This document shows positions 18,601 through 24,738 of a stretch of 36,838 nucleotides of DNA, one piece after another. The stretch is from the IMG/VR virus record IMGVR_UViG_3300043470_000555, positions 1 to 36,838 of that record. One strand, 5' to 3'. The first letter of the stretch is position 1. Each line of letters begins with the position of its first letter. Under the pieces are notes generated by a model. That model made no database searches. It was not told the DNA's origin and worked only from the letters and a program-made list of their open reading frames with translations. The DNA comes from a virus. Both the position numbers and the translations under genes were made by a program.

Positions 18601-19623
18601 CAATCTGGATCTGCTGTTGCTCAAGGTTTCCAGGGACTTCAAGGTACTTCAGGCTCTGCTGTTGCACAAGGTTATCAAGGTATACAAGGACAGTCTGGAT
18701 CTGCTGTAGCCCAAGGTTTCCAGGGACTTCAAGGTACTTCAGGGCAAAGTTTCAACCAAGGCTTACAAGGTGTTCAAGGACAATCTGGTAATGCGGTTGC
18801 TCAAGGTTTCCAAGGACTTCAAGGTACTTCTGGTCAAAGCTTTAATCAAGGTCTCCAAGGTATTCAGGGTGTTCAGGGCGGCGGAGGTGTTATTGGTAAC
18901 CAAGGTCTACAAGGTCGCCAAGGTGTCCAAGGAACTATTGGTGGTCAAGGTATTCAAGGTCTTTCAGGTGTAAGTTTCAACCAAGGTCTCCAAGGTCTAC
19001 AAGGTCGCCAAGGTGTACAAGGAACTATTGGTGGTCAAGGTCTTTCAGGTGTTGGTGCTAACGGTTCACAGGGTATCCAAGGTATCCAAGGTATTCAAGG
19101 TCGCCAAGGTATTCAGGGTACTTTAGGTCTGCAAGGTATAACAGGAGTTGGGTCACAAGGTATTCAAGGGATCTTTGGTATCCAAGGTATTCAAGGTACT
19201 ACAGGTGTTACTGCCGACCAAACAGTAAATACTTCGAGTAACGTACGATTTAACAGTCTTGGGGTAGGAACTACCGCATCTGGAACTGCAGGTGAAATTA
19301 GAGCAACTAATAATATTACTGCTTATTATTCCGATGATAGACTTAAAACTAGACTTGGGTTAATTGAAAATGCACTTGAAAAAGTTAAAACACTTGATGG
19401 TTTCTATTATGAAGCAAATGAAATTGCTCAGAGAATGGGTTACAAACCAATAAGAGAAGTCGGTATTTCTGCTCAGAAAGTGAAAGAAATTTTACCAGAA
19501 ATTGTTGCTCCAGCTCCAATTGATGAAAGATATCTGACTGTAAGATATGAAAAAATAGTTCCACTTCTAATTGAAGCAATTAAAGAACTATCTGTAAAAA
19601 TTGAAAGTCTGGAAGGGAAATAA
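15631..19623 (+). CDS. Gln-rich collagen-like long tail fibre with S74 chaperone
   Basis: A 1330-residue fibre. Residues 1-55 are a globular start (with FVYYSNGTLWIRLNEG). From residue 56 the chain is collagen-like Gly-X-Y, with Gln overwhelmingly at Y (GIQ, GLQ, GTQ, GVQ, GPQ). Two globular interruptions break the collagen at about 354-415 and 778-829. They are related to each other: each has a PxLTxIGS start and a LWVYDGVNW segment. The third collagen part (about 830-1193) adds GQSGSAVAQGFQGLQG-type longer units. The C-terminus is an S74 domain (YYSDDRLKTRLG, putative nucleophile Ser1234, final helix LLIEAIKELSVKIESLEGK), which would trimerise the fibre, as a collagen triple helix needs. 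It is the likely gp37-like distal fibre, since an adhesin gene follows directly. Confidence 0.88.
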   Translation: MAFRTIRGKTSLLGQGSKLETPINLDPQNFEGAIVYGDDTFVYYSNGTLWIRLNEGLQGLQGLQGIQGLQGFQGLQGIPGQGLQGLQGYQGIQGIQGQVGQGIQGIQGPQGIQGEQGTQGIQGPQGIQGQQGIQGTQGIIGPQGLQGSQGVQGNQGIQGQQGIQGSTGEQGIQGLVGQQGLQGIQGSIGIQGIQGAQGIQGTQGIQGTQGTQGEQGIQGTQGEQGIQGIQGTIGPQGIQGTQGNQGTQGVQGTQGNQGTQGVQGTQGIQGTQGPQGIQGLVGQQGLQGIQGSIGTQGIQGTQGTQGIQGPQGTQGVQGIQGYQGIQGSQGIQGPQGTQGVQGTQGRQGLQGTYGPSLTIIGSVLDVSNYTPPDDEQDVLNTAFNTAVAGNGVIDQASGNLWVYDGVNWNNVGQIQGPQGAQGTQGITGSGIQGIIGSQGIQGNQGIQGPQGTQGTQGIQGPQGIQGPQGIQGSIGIQGIQGPQGIQGTQGTQGIQGSIGSQGIQGSIGFQGIQGTQGEQGVQGIQGLIGTQGIQGPQGIQGTQGRQGIQGLFGIQGNQGIQGNQGIQGLFGIQGIQGIQGSIGIQGIQGPQGIQGSQGIQGIQGSIGAQGIQGTQGIQGTQGIIGSQGIQGNQGTQGIQGQVGQGIQGLQGPQGQQGVQGTQGPQGTQGVQGQIGQQGIQGSQGVQGIQGILGNQGIQGISGFVGAVGSQGVQGIQGLFGNQGIQGRQGIIGPIGVQGLRGAQGVQGTQGTQGVQGLQGLVGQGIQGLQGVQGTFGPALTVIGSISVASDAALKIAFPSAVSGNAVIETSTGKLWVYDGVNWSEVGQFVGAQGIQGRQGVQGIQGLVGQGIQGIQGPQGTQGLQGVQGIQGSTGSQGRQGVQGIQGLVGQGLQGLQGRQGIQGVPGSFAAQGIQGVQGISGQSFNQGLQGVQGTQGRQGFQGISGQSFNQGVQGVQGQSGSAVLQGFQGLQGTDGLFAGQGIQGRQGVQGQSGSAVAQGFQGLQGTSGSAVAQGYQGIQGQSGSAVAQGFQGLQGTSGQSFNQGLQGVQGQSGNAVAQGFQGLQGTSGQSFNQGLQGIQGVQGGGGVIGNQGLQGRQGVQGTIGGQGIQGLSGVSFNQGLQGLQGRQGVQGTIGGQGLSGVGANGSQGIQGIQGIQGRQGIQGTLGLQGITGVGSQGIQGIFGIQGIQGTTGVTADQTVNTSSNVRFNSLGVGTTASGTAGEIRATNNITAYYSDDRLKTRLGLIENALEKVKTLDGFYYEANEIAQRMGYKPIREVGISAQKVKEILPEIVAPAPIDERYLTVRYEKIVPLLIEAIKELSVKIESLEGK
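15796..19210 (+). repeat. Gly-X-Gln collagen-coding tandem repeat tract
   Basis: Degenerate 9-base units of the type CAAGGTATT repeat over about 3.4 kb, interrupted at about 16690-16875 and 17962-18115 by the two globular inserts. Exact longer repeats lie inside it: a 36-base unit occurs twice in tandem at 16345-16380 and 16381-16416, and a ~60-base block at about 16150 recurs with few changes at about 16468. Confidence 0.9.
16345..16416 (+). repeat. Perfect 36-bp tandem duplication in the Gln-rich collagen tract
   Basis: The 36-base unit at 16345-16380 is repeated exactly at 16381-16416. It encodes GTQGNQGTQGVQ twice in a row. The lack of any silent change suggests recent slippage or recombination. 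Confidence 0.85.
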
Positions 19624-19626
19624 GTA

Positions 19627-20667
19627 ATGACCCTTCCACTATTTCCTAACGGAATATCAACAAATCAAATGAATGTCGAGTTGGCAAGAACTGACACGAC
19701 AACTCTGACTATGAATGAAAATATTGTTCGGGATATGCTGGCAGGAGATACGCCAAATCTTGCGGCAGCACCATATGCAAATTTATCACAAATATCATTT
19801 TCGGATGGACACGGAAAAGATGCACCATTTAGAGCATCAATTTCTACTAATGCAAATGATGTTAATGTTAGAACATATTTAATAGGACTTGGATGGGATC
19901 AAGCTAAAAGAGTTGTATTAACAATAGATTCGGGTATTACGGTATCAACAACCAGTTCAGGTGCAGGTTTTTATGCCCTTACAGTTTCTGGCTCATTTCC
20001 TAAAGGTATTCGTATTGTTAATAACGGTACTATAGCAGGAAAAGGCGGTCCTGGTGGAAATGGTGGTGGTTCTCCAGCAACAAATTCAACATCATTACGA
20101 GGTACTGCTGGAGGTTCTGGAGGTGCTGCATTATATGCTAGCACTGCGGTGACTGTTATTAATAATGGTACTATAGCTGGTGGTGGCGGCGGCGGCGGCG
20201 GCAGTGCTGGTGTATATGCTGTTATGACTGCAAATGCTAAAAAGTTATGGGCCGGGGGTCCTGGCGGTGGAGGTGGTGCAGGCGGCACTGGAGGTACTGG
20301 AGGTACTCGCGGCACAACAACATGGCAATCTCCTATTATTCCTGCAATAACATATCCGACAAATGGTTCTAGTGGCACTGCCACAGCAGGAGGAAGTGGT
20401 GGTGATGGTGGTAACTATGCATTTAATGATGGATCCGGTGGTAGCGGCGGGTTGATCTGGTCAAATCCACCAAATGGTGGTAGCGGTGGGGCTTTGGGCA
20501 GTGCCGGAACAAGTGGAAATTCTGCAGGCGGGGCATTTGGTTCCGCGACTATTGTTAATGGATCTGCAGGCGGCGCTGGTGGAGCTGCAGGTCTTGCAGT
20601 TAAAGGGTCAAATTATGTTACTTTTTCTACATTAGGAACTGTAGCAGGCGGGACAGAAACAGTTTAA
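19627..20667 (+). CDS. Polyglycine-rich receptor-binding adhesin, gp38-like
   Basis: A 346-residue protein directly downstream of the long S74 fibre. Residues about 1-130 are ordinary sequence (start MTLPLFPNGISTNQMNVELA). Residues about 130-335 are extremely Gly-rich, with an INNGTIAGKGGPGGNGGG motif that recurs as INNGTIAGGGGGGGGSAG, and blocks such as GGTGGTGGTRGTTTW. In T2 and S16 phages, gp38 adhesins carry such glycine blocks as stacked polyglycine-II helices with host-specific loops between them, and the gene follows the gp37 fibre gene, as here. I therefore infer the receptor-recognising fibre tip. The intervening loops (KLWAGG, TWQSPIIPAITYPTNG, LIWSNPPNGG) would be the specificity segments. 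Start is three bases after the fibre stop. Confidence 0.7.
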   Translation: MTLPLFPNGISTNQMNVELARTDTTTLTMNENIVRDMLAGDTPNLAAAPYANLSQISFSDGHGKDAPFRASISTNANDVNVRTYLIGLGWDQAKRVVLTIDSGITVSTTSSGAGFYALTVSGSFPKGIRIVNNGTIAGKGGPGGNGGGSPATNSTSLRGTAGGSGGAALYASTAVTVINNGTIAGGGGGGGGSAGVYAVMTANAKKLWAGGPGGGGGAGGTGGTGGTRGTTTWQSPIIPAITYPTNGSSGTATAGGSGGDGGNYAFNDGSGGSGGLIWSNPPNGGSGGALGSAGTSGNSAGGAFGSATIVNGSAGGAGGAAGLAVKGSNYVTFSTLGTVAGGTETV

Positions 20668-20679
20668 TAGGAAAACAAC

Positions 20680-21120
20680 ATGCAAATCAAATATACATAT
20701 AAAGTATTAAATGTTGATACAAATGGAAGAACTATGGAAGTTAAATATACATCACCAACTCATGGTGATATGAATGTATATACAAGAATTCCATATGAAG
20801 GTGAAACTTTAGAAGCTGTAATAGTCCAATATTCACCTGTTGCATATTGGATAGAAAAAGATGCAGTAGTTCAAACTATAGATGTTGCAGCTGCATTCGG
20901 TGCAATTGATTATTCTGATGAACCTACATTGGAAGAGCGCTCAGGACAAATGAGAGCAATCCGTAATCAACTGCTTCTTCTTTGTGACTATACACAACTT
21001 CCAGATGCACCTGCTTCGATCAATAAAGAAGCTTGGTCACTATATCGTCAAGAATTAAGAGATGTGACATCACAAGCTGGTTTCCCAGACAATATTGTAT
21101 GGCCGACACCGCCTCAGTAA
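20680..21120 (+). CDS. Phage tail assembly chaperone (Phage_tail_APC type)
   Basis: A 146-residue protein. Its C-terminal half fits the Phage_tail_APC family very well: RNQLLLLCDYTQLPDAP, then AWSLYRQELRD, and a final FPDNIVWPTPP. These proteins are encoded beside fibre and adhesin genes and are thought to help fibre-tip folding or attachment. The N-terminal ~75 residues (IKYTYKVLNVDTNGRTMEVKY ...) are beta-rich. A GGAAAAC stretch precedes the ATG, 12 bases after the adhesin stop, so adhesin and chaperone look like one unit. The stop is immediately followed by the next late promoter. Confidence 0.85.
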   Translation: MQIKYTYKVLNVDTNGRTMEVKYTSPTHGDMNVYTRIPYEGETLEAVIVQYSPVAYWIEKDAVVQTIDVAAAFGAIDYSDEPTLEERSGQMRAIRNQLLLLCDYTQLPDAPASINKEAWSLYRQELRDVTSQAGFPDNIVWPTPPQ

Positions 21121-21128
21121 TATAAATA
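21121..21128 (+). promoter_or_regulatory. T4-type late promoter for the RCC1 operon
   Basis: Exact TATAAATA starting at the base after the chaperone stop codon and 44 bases before the ATG at 21165. The leader holds AAAGGGG as a ribosome-binding site (21151-21157). It would drive 21165-26226. Confidence 0.7.
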
Positions 21129-21164
21129 CTTGTATAGCCGAGTACTCATGAAAGGGGCGCGAAG

Positions 21165-21419
21165 ATGGCAATCAAGATTCAAGGCACTACGATCATCAAT
21201 GATCAAACTGCTTACATAGATTTAGCTGGAACTACAGCAGTCAAAGTTCCTGCGGGAACAACTGGTCAGCAACCAACTGGTGTTCTAGGTCAGTTGCGCT
21301 ACAATACTACAACAAATTCGTTTGAAGGTTATAGTAATGCTGGTTGGGGTTCCATTGGCGGCGGTGGCGGAGCAGGTACTGATGAATTTGCAAGAACAAT
21401 AGCATTTTTAGGATTATAA
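21165..21419 (+). CDS. Small fibre-type protein heading the RCC1 operon
   Basis: An 84-residue protein. The N-terminal part (MAIKIQGTTIINDQTAYIDL) is a beta strand set. The middle has LGQLRYNTTTNSFEGYSNAGW, a motif seen in many phage fibre and neck-fibre proteins. A SIGGGGGAGT linker and a hydrophobic tail (FARTIAFLGL) follow. The stop is separated by one base from the ATG of the first RCC1 propeller gene, so the pair looks like a split anchor-plus-head protein (inference). It has no signal peptide. Confidence 0.7.
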   Translation: MAIKIQGTTIINDQTAYIDLAGTTAVKVPAGTTGQQPTGVLGQLRYNTTTNSFEGYSNAGWGSIGGGGGAGTDEFARTIAFLGL

Positions 21420-21420
21420 T

Positions 21421-22746
21421 ATGATACCTGTAAATAGTCTCATTACAAAATTAAATTCTGCTATAGCAACTGGTGGATTGACTAGTCTTGAATTAGCACA
21501 AGTTTTTGGTGCAATAGAATCAATAGAAAAAAGTGGTATAGGAGTTGTTACTGCAACTTTAAATTTACCGCCTGCTGCCAATAATAAAGGTAGATTTGTA
21601 TACATCACTTCTGAAAGTAAATATGTATATAGCAATGGTATTACTTGGGACATTAATAATATACTTAGATTTCCAGATGCCAATGGATATGCATGGGGCA
21701 CCGCTGTCTATGGTAGACTTGGCGATGGTACTACTGTTGCTAAATCATCACCTGTTTCTGTAATAGGTGGTTTTACAGATTGGGTTCAACTAAATGCTGG
21801 CTCTCAACATAGTTTTGGTATTCGTGCAAATGGGACTGCATGGGCGTGGGGTGCCGCCACCTCGGGAAAACTAGGTGATGGAACAACTGTTTCTAAATCA
21901 TCTCCTGTATCGGTTGCAGGTGGGTACACTGATTGGGTTCAAGTAAGTGCAGGTGCCACACATAGTCTTGGCTTAAGAGCAAATGGGACTGCGTGGGCAT
22001 GGGGCGCTGGTACAAACGGAAGACTTGGTGACAACACTGCAGTAGCAAAATCGGCTCCTGTATCGGTTGCAGGTGGTTTTATAGATTGGGTGCAAGTAAG
22101 TGCTGGCGCCATTCATAGTCTCGGTGTAAGAGCAAATGGAACCGCATGGGCTTGGGGTTCTGGTGCAAGTGGTATTTTGGGGGACAATACCACAGTATCC
22201 AAATCGTCTCCAGTTTTGGTGGTAGGTGGCTTTACAGATTGGATTCAAGTAAGTGCTGGTGCCACACATAGTCTTGGCTTAAGAGCAAATGGAACTGCTT
22301 GGGCATGGGGGCCGAGCACAAATGGCAGACTTGGTGATGGAACAATAGTTTCTAAATTGTCTCCAGTTTCAGTGGTAGGTGGTTTTACGGATTGGATTCA
22401 AGTAAGTGCGGGCGGCTTGAGCAGCGGGCATAGTGTCGGTCTTCGAGCTAATGGAACTGCTTGGGCATGGGGTTATAATACTAACGGTCAATTAGGTGAT
22501 GGTACGGTTTCATCTAGAACATCACCAGTATCTGTAGTTGGTGGTTTTACAGATTGGGTTCAAGTAAATGCCGGGACCTCTAATAGTGTCGGTCTTCGAG
22601 CTAATGGAACTGCTTGGGCTTGGGGTGCTGCTATTTTAGGTGACAACACGGCAGTAGGTAAATTGTCTCCAGTATCTATAGTGGGATCCCTCAATTGGGT
22701 TCAAATAAGCACAAATGTTGCCCATATGTTAGGAATTAAAGCATGA
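21421..22746 (+). CDS. Seven-repeat RCC1 beta-propeller protein 1
   Basis: A 441-residue protein with an ~85-residue N-terminal part (helical hairpin LITKLNSAIATGG ... FGAIESIEKSG, then a strand motif FVYITSESKYVYSNGITW) and seven tandem RCC1-type repeats of about 51 residues. The repeat core reads SPVSVVGGFTDW, then VQVSAG, HSLGLRANG and TAWAWG, ending in GRLGDGT. Seven repeats is exactly one closed seven-bladed propeller. The fifth repeat has a small insertion (AGGLSSGHS) and the last is shortened. In eukaryotes RCC1 is a Ran exchange factor; here, among fibre genes, a receptor-binding head is the more reasonable inference. The stop overlaps the next start (ATGA). Confidence 0.88.
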   Translation: MIPVNSLITKLNSAIATGGLTSLELAQVFGAIESIEKSGIGVVTATLNLPPAANNKGRFVYITSESKYVYSNGITWDINNILRFPDANGYAWGTAVYGRLGDGTTVAKSSPVSVIGGFTDWVQLNAGSQHSFGIRANGTAWAWGAATSGKLGDGTTVSKSSPVSVAGGYTDWVQVSAGATHSLGLRANGTAWAWGAGTNGRLGDNTAVAKSAPVSVAGGFIDWVQVSAGAIHSLGVRANGTAWAWGSGASGILGDNTTVSKSSPVLVVGGFTDWIQVSAGATHSLGLRANGTAWAWGPSTNGRLGDGTIVSKLSPVSVVGGFTDWIQVSAGGLSSGHSVGLRANGTAWAWGYNTNGQLGDGTVSSRTSPVSVVGGFTDWVQVNAGTSNSVGLRANGTAWAWGAAILGDNTAVGKLSPVSIVGSLNWVQISTNVAHMLGIKA

Positions 22747-24077
22747 CAGCAATATTAAATATTATTGAAATTATAGTAGATAAAATTACTAATTCTACAA
22801 CAGAACAAGAATTTCTATTCCTTTCTAAGATTATAGAAAAATTAAATGTAAATAAAGTAAAAACTGTAACTTTATATACAGATATGTTTGATGATTCTTA
22901 TACATATGGTGATCTGTATTTTGTAGAAACTGAAAATTCTCTATATTATAGTTTTGGCCCTAATAGACTTAAGGTAGTAGAAGGAAGTCCAAGTCTATTC
23001 TCATTTGGCGAAAATGGATCTGGACAATTAGGCGATAATACCGGTATAGGAAAGCAATCACCAGTTTCAGTAGTTGGTGGTTTTACAGATTGGATTTATT
23101 CGAGTTCTGGATTTAGTCATAATCATGTAATTAGATCTAATGGTACTTTATGGGGTTGGGGATATAACGGCAACGGCCGAATAGGTGACAATACTGTTAC
23201 AGTTAGATCATCACCTGTATCTGTTGTAGGTGGTTTTACAGATTGGACAGAAGTAAGTGCTGGAAATGCATTTTCTCTAGGTTTAAGAGCAAACGGAACT
23301 GCCTGGGCCTGGGGTAATAATACTAGGGGCCAATTAGGTGATGAAACAATAGTTTCTAAATTATCTCCTGTATCTGTAGTCGGTGGTTATGTTGATTGGA
23401 TTCAAGTAAGTGCTGGGCCAGCCTCATTCCCGCATAGTGTAGGTTTAAGAGCAAACGGAACTGCCTGGTCCTGGGGTAATAATGGTAACGGACAGCTTGG
23501 AGATAACACTTTAGTATCCAAATCTTCCCCTGTATCGGTTGTAGGTGGTTTTACAGATTGGACACAAGTAAGCGCCGGAGGTTACCATAGTTTGGGAATT
23601 AGAGAAAATGGAACTGCGTGGGCGTGGGGAGCGAACACAAATGGAAGACTTGGTGATAATACTACAGTAGGTAAATCGTCTCCAGTGTCAGTAGTTGGTG
23701 GGTACACTGATTGGGTTCAAGTAAGTGCAGGTGATCGTCATAATCTCGGTATAAGAGCAAATGGAACTGCTTGGGCATGGGGTTATAATCTATATGGAAG
23801 ACTTGGCGATGGAACGACTGTTTCTAAATCATCTCCTGTGTCAGTTGTAGGTGGTTTTACAGATTGGGTTCAAGTAAGTGCTAATATACATAGTGTAGGA
23901 TTAAGATTAAATGGTACAGCATGGGGCTGGGGTGGAAATGGTAGTGGCCGCTTAGGTGATGGTACTGTTACTAGTAGATTATCACCAGCATCTGTCATTG
24001 GTGGATTTGGCAATTTTAATGATTGGGTTCAACTAAATGCTGGTGGTGCATTTAGTGTCGGTATAAGAACATTATAA
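22743..24077 (+). CDS. Seven-repeat RCC1 beta-propeller protein 2
   Basis: A 444-residue paralogue of its neighbours. The N-terminal ~80 residues (ILNIIEIIVDKITNSTTEQE ... FLSKIIEKLNVNKV, then DLYFVETENSLYYSFGPN) have the same helix-then-strand plan as in propeller 1 but quite different residues. Seven repeats of about 51 residues follow, starting at LFSFGENGSGQLGD and ending in FNDWVQLNAGGAFSVGIRTL. Insertions occur in repeat 3 (GPASFPHS) and repeat 7 (GGFGNFND). The repeats are much more alike across the three genes than the N-terminal parts, as expected if repeats recombine or are under common constraint. It is coupled to propeller 1 by ATGA. Role inferred: fibre head or virion-surface adhesin. 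Confidence 0.88.
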   Translation: MTAILNIIEIIVDKITNSTTEQEFLFLSKIIEKLNVNKVKTVTLYTDMFDDSYTYGDLYFVETENSLYYSFGPNRLKVVEGSPSLFSFGENGSGQLGDNTGIGKQSPVSVVGGFTDWIYSSSGFSHNHVIRSNGTLWGWGYNGNGRIGDNTVTVRSSPVSVVGGFTDWTEVSAGNAFSLGLRANGTAWAWGNNTRGQLGDETIVSKLSPVSVVGGYVDWIQVSAGPASFPHSVGLRANGTAWSWGNNGNGQLGDNTLVSKSSPVSVVGGFTDWTQVSAGGYHSLGIRENGTAWAWGANTNGRLGDNTTVGKSSPVSVVGGYTDWVQVSAGDRHNLGIRANGTAWAWGYNLYGRLGDGTTVSKSSPVSVVGGFTDWVQVSANIHSVGLRLNGTAWGWGGNGSGRLGDGTVTSRLSPASVIGGFGNFNDWVQLNAGGAFSVGIRTL

Positions 24078-24094
24078 TATAAGGATTAAGTAAT

Positions 24095-24733
24095 ATGTCA
24101 TATGGAATAGTACACAAAAATAGAGTAGTTGTAGGACCAATGGCTTGGTCCCAAAAGTATTTTACATCAGCTCTTAAAATTCGTCATAAAATAGATGCAA
24201 ATATACCTGGCATTGAACCAGAAATATTGCCATATGTAATTGACAATGATACTAAAATTCATAGAGTTGTCGAAAATAGACCAGAATTAAATACTATGAT
24301 TCATTATTATTATGGCCCAATTTGGGATTTTTCTAATGATATTATAATTGCAAATTATGAAGTAAAAGATATTTCTATTGAAGTTGCAAAAGATAATTTT
24401 AGATCGGTATTGGCATCTGAAAGATACAAAAAAGAAATTTCAAATACTAAATTGACTTTACAAAATCTTGAAATAACCATTGATACCTCCCGAGAAAGAA
24501 GAAATGTATACATACAAAAGTTTTTAACTATGAATGATGGTGAAGTAATAAATTGGAAATTTTCCGAAGGTTGGTTAACTATATCTAAAGAAGAATTAAG
24601 TATTATAGCTAAAGCATGTGCAGATTATATTCAAGATACATTTAATTGGGAAAAGTCATTAAATGAGCAAATTGATTCTTGCTTAACTACTGAAGAACTT
24701 TTAAATTTAGATTTTATTAACAAATTGGCTTAA
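24095..24733 (+). CDS. DUF4376-type tail fibre assembly protein
   Basis: A 212-residue protein. The C-terminal ~110 residues have the DUF4376 pattern: an RYKKEISNTKLTLQNLEITI start, a beta hairpin with MNDGEVINWKFSEGWLTISK, then helices AKACADYIQDTFNWEKSLNEQ ending in TTEELLNLDF. DUF4376 proteins sit beside phage fibre genes and are regarded as assembly factors. The N-terminal ~90 residues (GIVHKNRVVVGPMAWSQKYF ...) form a separate domain that I do not recognise. The gene lies between the second and third RCC1 genes, so it may help these heads fold or attach. AAGGAT at 24081-24086 is the ribosome-binding site. Confidence 0.7.
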   Translation: MSYGIVHKNRVVVGPMAWSQKYFTSALKIRHKIDANIPGIEPEILPYVIDNDTKIHRVVENRPELNTMIHYYYGPIWDFSNDIIIANYEVKDISIEVAKDNFRSVLASERYKKEISNTKLTLQNLEITIDTSRERRNVYIQKFLTMNDGEVINWKFSEGWLTISKEELSIIAKACADYIQDTFNWEKSLNEQIDSCLTTEELLNLDFINKLA

Positions 24734-24738
24734 GTATA

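Noticed and set aside
15796-19210. CRISPR-like repeat array
   Set aside because: The repeats are 9-base coding units in one long open frame without unique spacers.
19971-20384. A Pro-rich frame on the - strand
   Set aside because: Antisense of the Gly-rich adhesin; same cause as above.
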